From the NCBI RefSeq assembly GCF_022836875.1, contig NZ_CP090376.1, positions 1,798,001 to 1,862,000 of the forward strand: DNA of 64,000 nt, read 5' to 3'. Source of the stretch: Flavobacterium enshiense (GTDB taxonomy: Bacteria; Bacteroidota; Bacteroidia; Flavobacteriales; Flavobacteriaceae). How positions within the stretch are numbered: position 1 is the first letter of the stretch; every line of letters begins with the position of its first letter. The translations under genes and the position numbers were made by a program. Of the stretch, positions 28,601 to 36,698 are shown piece after piece. The notes under the pieces were generated by a model. It saw only the letters and a list, made by a program, of their open reading frames with translations. It had not been told where the DNA came from and ran no database searches.

Positions 28601-28972
28601 TTAGTATTTGTTTTCGATAGAAGTGATTTTGGCATCACCCCATAAACTCTCGATGTTGTAGTACTCACGGATGTGTTTTTGGAAAACGTGAACCACAATG
28701 TTTACATAATCCATCAAAACCCATTCGCCGTTTTCAGTACCTTCAACGTGCCAAGGTTTGTCTTTTAAATCTCTAGAAACTATTTTTTGAATTGAGTTAA
28801 CAATAGCGTTAACCTGTGTGTTGGAGTTACCGTTACAAATTACGAAGTAGTCGCACACGGTGTTTTCGATTGCTCTTAAATCCAGTATATCTATGTTGTT
28901 ACCTTTTACTTCTTCAATTCCTTTAATGATGTTAGCTAATAATACATCATTGTTATTCTCCTTTTTCGCCAT
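28601..28972 (-). CDS. rsfS: Ribosome silencing factor RsfS
   Basis: 123 residues of the RsfS/Iojap (DUF143) family, which binds ribosomal protein L14 and blocks subunit joining in starvation. Key phrases: DILDLRAIENTVCDYFVIC, SNTQVNAIVNSI, WHVEGTENGEWVLMDYVNIV and HVFQKHIREYYNIE. First gene of the rsfS-ftsH unit, with a -7 box TAACTTTG 20 nt upstream. Confidence 0.96.
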   Translation of the reverse strand: MAKKENNNDVLLANIIKGIEEVKGNNIDILDLRAIENTVCDYFVICNGNSNTQVNAIVNSIQKIVSRDLKDKPWHVEGTENGEWVLMDYVNIVVHVFQKHIREYYNIESLWGDAKITSIENKY

Positions 28973-28992
28973 TTATTTTAATATGTTTTTCG

Positions 28993-29000
28993 CAAAGTTA
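28993..29000 (-). promoter_or_regulatory. Candidate rsfS-ftsH promoter, -7 box
   Basis: Minus-strand TAACTTTG fits TAnnTTTG; the predicted start point lies about 15 nt before the rsfS ATG. A -33 TTG is not clear. Confidence 0.55.
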
Positions 29001-29065
29001 CCAATTTTTGTCTTTATTTTTGAACCTTAACATAAGATTAAACTTCATAAAGCCAATTTATCTCT

Positions 29066-29797
29066 ATGAACATCATCAAACTCAGTGCCACATCTTCAAC
29101 AAATGACTTTTTGAAAGCATTGCTGACAAAGCAGTTTGTTGAGAATTTTACTGTTGTGACTGCAGAAAATCAAACTTCGGGTCGCGGTCAAATGGGGGCG
29201 GTTTGGGCGGTTGAATCTGGTAAAAACCTGACTTTTAGTGTGTTGGTAAAAGATGTGTTGCCGGATATAAACACTATTTTTCATCTGAATGTGCTTGTTG
29301 CTATATGTCTTACCGAAGTTTTGGAACAACTTAAAATTCCTAATATAGCTATTAAATGGCCAAACGACATTTTGGCAGATAATAAAAAAATTGCCGGTAT
29401 TTTAATTGAAAACAGTTTGAAGAGCGGAGGAGAAATTGTTTCCGTTGTGGGTATCGGACTGAATGTGAATCAAAAAAACTTTGATGGTTTGCCAAAAGCG
29501 GGTTCTTTATGCGGAATTTTAAATCGGGAATTCGATAAGGACGAGATTTTGATTTCCATAGTTGAAACTTTAAAGCGCAACGTTGCTTTACTTCAAAATA
29601 AAGACTATGGTCTGTTTTGGGAAAAGTACAATCAGAGGTTATTCAAAAAAGGACTTCCAATGCCATTTGAAGATAAAGATGGTTTCCGGTTTATGGGAAT
29701 CATTCAAGGGGTTACCGCAAACGGAAAACTTGAAGTTTTGTTGGAAGATGATAGTGTGAAAACATTTGAGATCAAAGAAATTCAGATGTTATATTAA
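29066..29797 (+). CDS. birA: Biotin--[acetyl-CoA-carboxylase] ligase
   Basis: 243 residues. Activates biotin with ATP and attaches it to the biotin carboxyl carrier protein. The BPL catalytic domain is complete: SSTNDFLKA, the biotin/AMP loop SGRGQMGAVW (a variant of GRGRRGRxW), IAIKWPNDIL, KKIAGILIE and VVGIGLNVNQ. The C-terminal SH3-like domain (about 195-243) is present. There is no N-terminal helix-turn-helix, so it is a ligase without repressor function. Confidence 0.95.
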   Translation: MNIIKLSATSSTNDFLKALLTKQFVENFTVVTAENQTSGRGQMGAVWAVESGKNLTFSVLVKDVLPDINTIFHLNVLVAICLTEVLEQLKIPNIAIKWPNDILADNKKIAGILIENSLKSGGEIVSVVGIGLNVNQKNFDGLPKAGSLCGILNREFDKDEILISIVETLKRNVALLQNKDYGLFWEKYNQRLFKKGLPMPFEDKDGFRFMGIIQGVTANGKLEVLLEDDSVKTFEIKEIQMLY

Positions 29798-29798
29798 A

Positions 29799-29830
29799 AA
29801 GAAAACCTATCTGTTTCCAAATAGGTTTTA
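29799..29830. terminator. Bidirectional terminator
   Basis: AAAACCTAT (29802-29810) and ATAGGTTTT (29821-29829) pair across a 10-nt loop between the convergent birA and SRPBCC genes. Confidence 0.7.
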
Positions 29831-29851
29831 TATACTTGTGTAATTGGTATA

Positions 29852-30244
29852 TTACAGTTTGTTCATGTTTGCTGCAAGGGTTTCAATGAATTTCGAAATC
29901 GGGCCTTTCACCATCATGGCCATCATTGGGTTGAAGTCGCCTACGAAAAGTAATTGAACTTCTGAAGTATTTGGTGTCAATGAATTGATGTTGGCCGTTA
30001 ATGTAAATGGTAATTTGTCGCTGGCTGCCCCCAAAACAACTTTGTTTGGAGCTGTTTTGTCTTTCATTTTCAATTTTATTTCCGGCATGCCTTTCAGTCC
30101 GAAGATAAAAGCGTTGTCGTCTAAAACTTCAAATTTGGCAATGCTTTCCGGCATTAATTTTTCAAAATTCTTAACGTCTGTCAGTGAATCGAATAAATAA
30201 TCTGCCGATTTTTCAACGTTAACTTTAGGGCTTTCTAAATTCAT
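29852..30244 (-). CDS. SRPBCC-family protein
   Basis: 130 residues resembling the START/Bet v1-like SRPBCC fold: an N-terminal strand with VEKSADYLFDSLTDVKNFEKLMPESI, a beta meander, and a long C-terminal helix (MVKGPISKFIETLAANMNKL). Such folds bind hydrophobic ligands or act as cyclase/aromatase-like modules. No signal peptide, so cytoplasmic. It follows pyrE on the same strand after 114 nt. Specific function unknown. Confidence 0.82.
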   Translation of the reverse strand: MNLESPKVNVEKSADYLFDSLTDVKNFEKLMPESIAKFEVLDDNAFIFGLKGMPEIKLKMKDKTAPNKVVLGAASDKLPFTLTANINSLTPNTSEVQLLFVGDFNPMMAMMVKGPISKFIETLAANMNKL

Positions 30245-30358
30245 TATTTAAAGATAGTTTGATTGCTGAATAATTAAATTTTGTGCAACTTGCCTGTTCA
30301 CATAAATTAACAACGTACTAAATGAGTTGAGAAATCTAAGTAAACGGAAAAAACAATA

Positions 30359-31006
30359 TTATACTTCTACTCCCCAGGTAGATGGACTTTTACGCCATTC
30401 TTTCAAAGTATCGTATTCGTCTTCAGTTATGTATTGTTTTGCAACGGCTTCTTTCAATAGCATATCGTAATTACCAAGCGTGAAAAGTTCCACATTGGCT
30501 TTTTTGAAATTATCTTCAGCAATTTCGAATCCGTATGTAAAAATAGCTACCATTCCTTTGACATTGGCGCCGGCTGCTTTCAATGCTTCTACGGCCTGTA
30601 AGCTGCTTTTTCCGGTGCTGATCAAATCCTCAACAACCAATACGCTTTGGCCTTTCTGCAAGAAGCCTTCCACCTGATTTTCGCGTCCGTGTTTTTTAGG
30701 TTCTGGGCGAACATATACGAAAGGTAATCCCATGATTTCGGCAACAAGCATTCCTATTCCGATAGCACCTGTAGCTACACCGGCAATTACATCAGGTTTG
30801 CCAAATTGTTTTTCGATGTTTTTGGCAAATTCCTCACGGATATAATTTCTTATCGGTGGAAATGAGAGAGTTATACGGTTATCGCAGTAAATAGGCGATT
30901 TCCATCCAGAAGCCCATGTAAAAGGATTTTTTGGATTTAATTTAATTGCGTTTATTTGTAAAAGCAATTCGGCAGTTTTCTTAGCTGTGTCTGTGTTAAA
31001 AATCAT
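30359..31006 (-). CDS. pyrE: Orotate phosphoribosyltransferase
   Basis: 215 residues. Joins orotate and PRPP to make OMP in pyrimidine synthesis. Conserved parts: KNPFTWASGWKSPIYCDNR, VIAGVATGAIGIG, YVRPEPKKHGRENQVEG, and the PRPP loop SVLVVEDLISTGKSSLQAVE. Full length. The start codon sits only 4 nt after a perfect -7 box, predicting a leaderless mRNA (see finding). pyrD lies 9 kb away in this window. Confidence 0.97.
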   Translation of the reverse strand: MIFNTDTAKKTAELLLQINAIKLNPKNPFTWASGWKSPIYCDNRITLSFPPIRNYIREEFAKNIEKQFGKPDVIAGVATGAIGIGMLVAEIMGLPFVYVRPEPKKHGRENQVEGFLQKGQSVLVVEDLISTGKSSLQAVEALKAAGANVKGMVAIFTYGFEIAEDNFKKANVELFTLGNYDMLLKEAVAKQYITEDEYDTLKEWRKSPSTWGVEV

Positions 31007-31010
31007 ACTG

Positions 31011-31018
31011 CAAATGTA
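31011..31018 (-). promoter_or_regulatory. pyrE -7 box overlapping the NUDIX start codon
   Basis: Minus-strand TACATTTG followed by CAGT and the pyrE ATG. The same bases contain the ATG (31014-31016) of the divergent NUDIX gene. Confidence 0.6.
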
Positions 31019-31613
31019 TAAAGTTTTTGTAAACGATAAGCCCCTTTTCTTAACAAATCAAGTTGTTAAAGAAACTGATTTTCAGCTCTTTCTGTTAGAA
31101 AGCGTTGATATTAAGCAAATTATAGTAAAAATGTTTCAGAATAAAATTAATAAAGCATTTTTATATCATCCCGATGAAAAGGAAATTTTAACAAAGTTAA
31201 AGGAAAAAATTCCTGCAGTCAAGGCTGGAGGCGGATTTGTTTATAACAAAAATGGAGAAATTCTTTTTATTTTCAGGAATGGAAAATGGGATTTGCCCAA
31301 AGGCGGGATAGAAAAAGGGGAGTTAATTGAAGAAACGGCTATTCGCGAAGTAGAGGAGGAGACCGGAGTTACCGGATTAAAAATTACACAAAAGCTTCAA
31401 AAAACCTACCATATTTTTAAGCGTAACGGTAAATACAAACTGAAAATTACGCACTGGTTTGAGATGAAAACCGATTTCGAAGGTGAGCCAAAGGGACAGG
31501 AGGATGAAGGAATCGAAAAAGTGGTTTGGTTAAAACCGGAAGAAATTAAAGAAGCCTTGAGTAATTCTTATGAAAACATTAAACTTCTTTTTCAGGAAGA
31601 GAAAGTAATTTAA
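31014..31613 (+). CDS. NUDIX hydrolase
   Basis: 199 residues from the ATG at 31014. An upstream in-frame start at 30987 would overlap pyrE and adds nine unconvincing residues. The N-terminal ~65 residues are a separate small domain; the C-terminal NUDIX domain carries the box GGIEKGELIEETAIREVEEE then TG, matching GX5EX7REUXEEXGU. Hydrolyses a nucleoside diphosphate-linked substrate, identity unknown. Divergent from pyrE with only 7 nt between start codons. Confidence 0.9.
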   Translation: MYKVFVNDKPLFLTNQVVKETDFQLFLLESVDIKQIIVKMFQNKINKAFLYHPDEKEILTKLKEKIPAVKAGGGFVYNKNGEILFIFRNGKWDLPKGGIEKGELIEETAIREVEEETGVTGLKITQKLQKTYHIFKRNGKYKLKITHWFEMKTDFEGEPKGQEDEGIEKVVWLKPEEIKEALSNSYENIKLLFQEEKVI

Positions 31614-31654
31614 TGAGTTTGAAAAACATTCAGAAGGTTCTAAAGCTGTTTCGA

Positions 31655-31756
31655 TAGCCCTGATGGGGTGGCATCTTTTTGTGGACCTCGTTTTTTTTAA
31701 CGAGAGGAACAAAAGATACAACGTCCCGATAGCTATCGGGAAGTAGGAGCGGGGAT
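31655..31756 (+). repeat. Flavobacterial intergenic repeat, copy R3
   Basis: Starts TAGCCCTGATGGGGTGGCAT, has a central hairpin CTCGTT (31687-31692) / AACGAG (31699-31704), continues AGGAACAAAAGATACAACG and includes the palindrome CCCGATAGCTATCGGGA at 31725-31741. It occupies most of the NUDIX-helicase spacer. Confidence 0.8.
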
Positions 31757-31893
31757 TCCAATAAGTCTAAGCCATTCCTTTCAAGAAACTTAACAACAGT
31801 AAATCAAAAGTAAATGCCAATCCCAAAATATTGAAATCCTTTACCTTTATTTTTGACTGAATACTGTGACTGAACACCGAAAACTATTTTCAT

Positions 31894-31901
31894 TACCTTT
31901 G
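31894..31901 (+). promoter_or_regulatory. DbpA-like helicase gene -7 box
   Basis: TACCTTTG followed by CAGC and the ATG at 31906, the same geometry as pyrE; predicts a leaderless transcript. Confidence 0.6.
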
Positions 31902-31905
31902 CAGC

Positions 31906-33258
31906 ATGTATAAAAATCCACGTTCCAATAATATTCTTCTAAATTTAGGAATTGAAAGCCTTAATGAAATGCAGGAAATGGCACAGGATGCTATTTTGAA
32001 TGACTCTAATGTTTTACTGCTTTCGCCGACAGGTTCCGGAAAAACCATTGCTTTTTTGCTGCCCATTTTTGAAATGCTTCAGTCTGAAGTCACTACGGTG
32101 CAATGTTTAATAATTGTGCCTTCACGTGAATTAGGCTTGCAGATTCAACAGGTCTGGAAAAAAATGACCACCGATTATAAGGTAAACGTTTGTTATGGTG
32201 GACATAATATAGAAACCGAAATCAAAAATTTAAGCAATCCTCCGGCTATTTTAATCGGAACGCCTGGACGTATTGCCGATCATATTGACCGCGGAACATT
32301 CAAAACAGATACCGTTGAAACGTTGGTTTTGGACGAATTTGATAAATCACTGCAATTGGGTTTTCACGAGCAGATGTCCTATATCATTGGCAGACTGCCA
32401 AAACTGAATAAACGTATTTTGGTTTCGGCTACTTCCGATATTGAAATTCCGAAATACACTAGAGTCGTGAATCCGACGGTTTTGGATTTTGTCCAGACTG
32501 AAAAAGAAAACGAGAATCTTTCGATGAAAATGGTAGTTTCCAAAGAGAAAGATAAAATCGGAAGTCTGTTTCAATTGCTTTGCTCTTTAAAATCGGAATC
32601 GGCGATTATTTTCTGTAATCACCGTGATGCGGCGGAACGCATAAGCGATGCTTTAAACGGTAAAGGAATTTATGCCACATATTATCACGGTGGTATGGAT
32701 CAAGAGGAACGTGAGCGCGCTTTGATTCAGTTTCGAAACGGCAGTGTGAGTTATTTGGTTACAACCGATTTGGCAGCGCGTGGATTGGATATCCCGGAAA
32801 TGAATCACGTTATTCATTACCATTTGCCATCCAAGGAGGATGAGTTTACCCACAGAAACGGAAGAACTGCCCGAATGTTGGCCTCGGGAACTGCTTATAT
32901 TATTGTTCACGAGAGTGAGAAAAAACTGGATTACATCAATTACCAGATGCCGGCTTTGAATGTTGATAACGCCAAATCCTTACCGAAGCCACCCGAGTTT
33001 CAAACTATTTATATCAGTGGAGGAAAGAAAAACAAGCTGAATAAAATTGATATAGTGGGCTTCTTTTCACAAAAGGGAAAATTGGAAAAAGACGATTTAG
33101 GACTAATTGAAGTTAAAGATTTTGTTTCGTTTGCCGCCGTAAAATTCAAGAAAGTAAATGAATTACTGGGTAACATCAAAGACGAAAAAATGAAGGGTAA
33201 AAAGTTTAAAATTGAAGTAGCCCGTAACGTTATTAAGAAAGAAGAAGAGGGGAAATAG
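31906..33258 (+). CDS. DbpA-like DEAD-box RNA helicase
   Basis: 450 residues. RecA-like domains carry motif I SPTGSGKT, motif Ib-like TPGR, motif II as DEFD rather than DEAD, motif III SAT, and motif VI HRNGRTAR. After a linker, residues ~365-445 form a DbpA-type RNA-binding domain (TIYISGGKKNKLNKIDIVGF). E. coli DbpA acts on 23S rRNA helix 92 during 50S assembly; a ribosome-assembly role is likely here. The Q-motif region is short. Single gene with terminator. Confidence 0.92.
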   Translation: MYKNPRSNNILLNLGIESLNEMQEMAQDAILNDSNVLLLSPTGSGKTIAFLLPIFEMLQSEVTTVQCLIIVPSRELGLQIQQVWKKMTTDYKVNVCYGGHNIETEIKNLSNPPAILIGTPGRIADHIDRGTFKTDTVETLVLDEFDKSLQLGFHEQMSYIIGRLPKLNKRILVSATSDIEIPKYTRVVNPTVLDFVQTEKENENLSMKMVVSKEKDKIGSLFQLLCSLKSESAIIFCNHRDAAERISDALNGKGIYATYYHGGMDQEERERALIQFRNGSVSYLVTTDLAARGLDIPEMNHVIHYHLPSKEDEFTHRNGRTARMLASGTAYIIVHESEKKLDYINYQMPALNVDNAKSLPKPPEFQTIYISGGKKNKLNKIDIVGFFSQKGKLEKDDLGLIEVKDFVSFAAVKFKKVNELLGNIKDEKMKGKKFKIEVARNVIKKEEEGK

Positions 33259-33275
33259 TTTCGGCTATCTAAAAT

Positions 33276-33314
33276 AAAAAAATGTCACAAGGAAGTTTCT
33301 TTGTGACCTTTTTT
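33276..33314. terminator. Bidirectional terminator
   Basis: GTCACAA-GAA / TTC-TTGTGAC stem flanked by A and T runs, between the convergent helicase and M14 peptidase genes. Confidence 0.88.
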
Positions 33315-33330
33315 AATTATCTGAATCTGA

Positions 33331-35064
33331 TTAATAACGCATTACTTTATAAATAGGGTATTGCAGGTGTTCTTTTTCGTAGTATTTTGAATGTTTGTAA
33401 ACCCAGTCCAATTGTGCTTCACCGCTTTCGGCAAATTTCTTGTCTTCCTGGCGTTTCTTTTCCAATTCGGCTTTCAGTTTTGGGTTTTCGTCCAGAATCT
33501 GTTTGGCTAAATCTTCGAAAACATAAGCTGAATAATGTTCTTTTTGCTGTAAAATAGTATCGAAGAAATTCCAGTTGAAGAAAGAATCTGCAGCTTCCGG
33601 CTCTAATGTTTCCAATAGGTATTTTACGTTTTTCTGACTTGTTTTCACTACAAAATCCCCTTCGCTGAATTTTACATTCTCGCGGCTCGCTGTAACAGAC
33701 GTGTTATAATGGCCATAATGCCCTTCAAAGGCTTCTTTGCCGGTTTTGTAATTGGCAATTTTATAGCTTTCTACGTTTATAACCGTGTCTTTTTTCAACG
33801 GCTGCATGTCAATTCTGTTCTGGCGCAACAATTCAATTACTTCCCAATGCTGTTTCGGAACAATATAAGATACAGGAATGGTAATTTCCTTTTTAGGTTT
33901 ATATACTTCGTAAAACGGGATCATTTTTTTGAAAGGTTTTGTACGATCATAGTACAAACGCGGTTTACCGGAAACCTCGCTCAGTTTGTATTTGCCTTCA
34001 TAACCTAAAAAAGGAATCTGTTTTACCTTTGCCGAATCAATTTCCCATTGCACGGTATATTTACTGTTCGGGAAATAATTGCTTAAGTTATCCTGACGAT
34101 GCTTTTTAATCTCCGCCGCATTTTTATCGGTATAATTTAAGGTTGACAGCATATATTCATAAGTTACCTTAACTCTGTCGGCATACTTTTTCAGCATATG
34201 TGTTTCTACCATAACGCCCAAAGTATTGAACATGGAAGCATAACCTGTCGAAAATCTGGGTGTTTCCATGTTTTTGGCAAATCCTTTTTCGGGAACATCG
34301 TTGTAGATGTTTACATAAGGAACCGGTTCGATTTTTTTGGATTTCAGATCTTTTAAGATGGTAGGCATCATCTGTTCGTTAAAAAACGTACCTAAATTAC
34401 CTCCCAATTTCTGATAATGTGTGTCGATATACGTTAATGTATACTGATAATCGGCACCATTGCTCACATGGTTGTCAATAAAAACATCCGGATTAACGAC
34501 ATTGAAGATTACCTGAAAGCTTCTGGAGTTTTTTGTGTCGGATTTTATGAAATCGCGGTTCAAATCGAAATTTCTGGAATTCCCCCTGAAACCATACGCT
34601 TCCGGGCCGTTTTGGTTAGCACGGGAAGTGGAGTTTCGGTTAATGGCACCACCAATGTTATAAACAGGGATAGCCACGACAATAGTGTTTTTTGGAGCTG
34701 CGATTTTACCTGTAGCCAAATCTTTCATGAATAACATGGTAGCGTCGATTCCGTCAGTTTCTCCGGGATGGATTCCGTTATTGATCAGTATTACGGCTTT
34801 GTCTTGTGTGTTGATTGCTTTAAAATCAAAGGTTTTCTCCGGATTGAAAGTAACAATATGCAATGGTTCACCGTTATCAGTAGCTCCCATTGTTTTTACT
34901 GCAATCGTTTCGAAACTTTTATCCAGATTATGATAGTAATCCATTGCTTCTCTATAGGTAGCCGACTGGTTTCCGTTTCCTTTTTCAAAAGGTGTTTTTA
35001 AATCGGGTTGCTGAGCAAAAAAAAATGAAGTCCCTAAAAAGAATAAGCCTATAGTTTTTTTCAT
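33331..35064 (-). CDS. M14-family zinc carboxypeptidase, exported
   Basis: 577 residues with signal peptide (MKKTIGLFFLGTSFFFAQQ). The M14 domain (about 30-320) has the zinc-binding HxxE in NNGIHPGETDG, the NRDF substrate segment, and DVFIDNHVSNGADYQYTLTY with the third zinc His. A further ~250-residue beta-rich region follows. It removes C-terminal residues from peptides, perhaps cell-wall peptides given its place in a ddl-coaD operon; substrate is inferred. Starts 5 nt after coaD. Confidence 0.9.
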   Translation of the reverse strand: MKKTIGLFFLGTSFFFAQQPDLKTPFEKGNGNQSATYREAMDYYHNLDKSFETIAVKTMGATDNGEPLHIVTFNPEKTFDFKAINTQDKAVILINNGIHPGETDGIDATMLFMKDLATGKIAAPKNTIVVAIPVYNIGGAINRNSTSRANQNGPEAYGFRGNSRNFDLNRDFIKSDTKNSRSFQVIFNVVNPDVFIDNHVSNGADYQYTLTYIDTHYQKLGGNLGTFFNEQMMPTILKDLKSKKIEPVPYVNIYNDVPEKGFAKNMETPRFSTGYASMFNTLGVMVETHMLKKYADRVKVTYEYMLSTLNYTDKNAAEIKKHRQDNLSNYFPNSKYTVQWEIDSAKVKQIPFLGYEGKYKLSEVSGKPRLYYDRTKPFKKMIPFYEVYKPKKEITIPVSYIVPKQHWEVIELLRQNRIDMQPLKKDTVINVESYKIANYKTGKEAFEGHYGHYNTSVTASRENVKFSEGDFVVKTSQKNVKYLLETLEPEAADSFFNWNFFDTILQQKEHYSAYVFEDLAKQILDENPKLKAELEKKRQEDKKFAESGEAQLDWVYKHSKYYEKEHLQYPIYKVMRY

Positions 35065-35069
35065 TATTG

Positions 35070-35525
35070 TTATTTTGTTTTGACAGATTCGGGAACTAAA
35101 AAAGTGTAGTCTCCTCCGTTTCGGATTACATCACGGACAATGCTTGAACTGATGTGTGAAGTGTCAATCGCCGTCAATAAAAACACGGTTTCGATATCCG
35201 ACAACTGTCGGTTGGTATGTGCGATTGCTTTTTCGAATTCGAAATCGGCCGGGTTACGAAGCCCGCGCAGAATGAATTGTGCATTCAATTTGTGGCACAA
35301 ATCAATGGTTAAGCCTTCATAGGTCATCACAGAAACTTTTGGTTCGTTTTTGAAGGATTCTTCGATGAATTTTTTGCGGTCTTCGAGTGAAAACATATAT
35401 TTTTTTTCGGCATTAATACCGATGGCAATTACGATTTCATCAAACAACGGTAAAGCTCTTTTGATGATGTCGTAATGGCCCAAGGTTATCGGGTCGAAGG
35501 AGCCTGGAAAAATTGCTTTTCTCAT
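35070..35525 (-). CDS. coaD: Phosphopantetheine adenylyltransferase
   Basis: 151 residues. Penultimate step of coenzyme A synthesis: 4'-phosphopantetheine plus ATP to dephospho-CoA. Shows FPGSFDPITLGHYDIIKRA with the T-x-GH motif, LRGLRNPADFEFE, and the ISSSIVRDV motif (SSS-type ATP-binding). Slightly shorter than E. coli CoaD but complete. Lies 11 nt after ddl and 5 nt before the M14 peptidase gene. Confidence 0.97.
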   Translation of the reverse strand: MRKAIFPGSFDPITLGHYDIIKRALPLFDEIVIAIGINAEKKYMFSLEDRKKFIEESFKNEPKVSVMTYEGLTIDLCHKLNAQFILRGLRNPADFEFEKAIAHTNRQLSDIETVFLLTAIDTSHISSSIVRDVIRNGGDYTFLVPESVKTK

Positions 35526-35536
35526 AGTGATTTGGA

Positions 35537-36508
35537 TTAGGCTAATGCCAATTCAATAGCGTTGTCAAATAATTCGGTTAATGAAATTCCGGCTTCTTTG
35601 GCCTGTTGCGGCAAAATACTTTCAGTGGTTAGGCCTGGAATCGTGTTCATTTCCAGCATGAATGGTTCACCGTTTACTATGATGAATTCACTTCGGGAGA
35701 AACCTCTCATCTTTAAAACTTCATACGCTTTTTTGGAAACAGCTTCCACTTTTTGGCGGATATCATCTGAAATTCGGGCAGGAGTGATTTCTTGGGATTT
35801 ACCTAAATATTTAGCTTCATAGTCGAAGAAATCATTTTCGGAAACAATCTCGGTTATCGGTAAAACCTTTGTTTCGCCTCTGTAATTGATTACGCCGACA
35901 GAAACTTCTGTTCCGTCAAGGAAACTTTCAATGATTATTTCGTTGTCTTCTTTGTATGCGTTTTCAATTGCCGGAAGTAATTCTTCTTTAGTTTTTACTT
36001 TAGAAATTCCGAAACTCGAACCCGACTTGTTCGGTTTAACGAACATTGGAAGTCCTACGGTTTTGATGATTTCGTCTTCGTTAATGACATTGCCTCTATC
36101 TAAATAGTAGGAAGTAGCTGTTTTGATGCCGTATGGTTTTAAAACCGAAAGCATATCGCGTTTGTTGAATGTCAGCGCTGCCTGATAATAATCGCATGAA
36201 GTCTGCGGAATGCCTATTAATTCGAAGTAAGCCTGCATTAATCCGTCTTCGCCAGGAGTACCGTGTATGGCATTGAAAACCACATCGAAGGTTAGTTTGA
36301 TTCCTGCATAATTTACAGAGAAATCATGACGGTTTACTGGCCATTCATTTTCATTTTCATCTACCATCACCCATTTTTCTTTGAAAATATGAATCCGGTA
36401 GGCATTGTATTTGGTTTTGTCCAAGAAATTATAAACTACATTTCCGCTTTTTAAAGAAATCTGGTATTCGCTGGAATAGCCTCCCATTATGATGGCAACA
36501 TTTTTCAT
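35537..36508 (-). CDS. ddl: D-alanine--D-alanine ligase
   Basis: 323 residues, ATP-grasp enzyme making D-Ala-D-Ala for peptidoglycan. Motifs: MGGYSSEYQISLKSG at the N terminus, VFNAIHGTPGEDG, FVKPNKSGSSFGISKV, and the C-terminal MLEMNTIPGLT. Heads a ddl-coaD-M14 peptidase operon on the minus strand and is divergent from the PASTA/rluD unit. Confidence 0.97.
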   Translation of the reverse strand: MKNVAIIMGGYSSEYQISLKSGNVVYNFLDKTKYNAYRIHIFKEKWVMVDENENEWPVNRHDFSVNYAGIKLTFDVVFNAIHGTPGEDGLMQAYFELIGIPQTSCDYYQAALTFNKRDMLSVLKPYGIKTATSYYLDRGNVINEDEIIKTVGLPMFVKPNKSGSSFGISKVKTKEELLPAIENAYKEDNEIIIESFLDGTEVSVGVINYRGETKVLPITEIVSENDFFDYEAKYLGKSQEITPARISDDIRQKVEAVSKKAYEVLKMRGFSRSEFIIVNGEPFMLEMNTIPGLTTESILPQQAKEAGISLTELFDNAIELALA

Positions 36509-36675
36509 ATATGTAAAATTTATTTTTTAGAGGTCATATATGGTATCGCTTTTCTTGGTGTTTGTTTGCACAAACTTTTGTTAGTGGCGATTTCATATTT
36601 TGTCCGTTATTTTATAAGTACTAGTTCTTACAAAATTATCACTATTTGTTGAAACAAAAAATCTTTAGTATTTTA

Positions 36676-36683
36676 TATCTTTG
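36676..36683 (+). promoter_or_regulatory. Promoter -7 box of the PASTA-rluD operon
   Basis: TATCTTTG, 15 nt upstream of the ATG at 36699. TTG triplets at 36646-36651 could be the -33 element but the spacing is a little long. Confidence 0.6.
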
Positions 36684-36698
36684 CCCAAAACCAAAACT

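Noticed and set aside
36681..36698. TTG start for the PASTA protein
   Set aside because: The TTG is part of the -7 box TATCTTTG, so it cannot be within the transcript.
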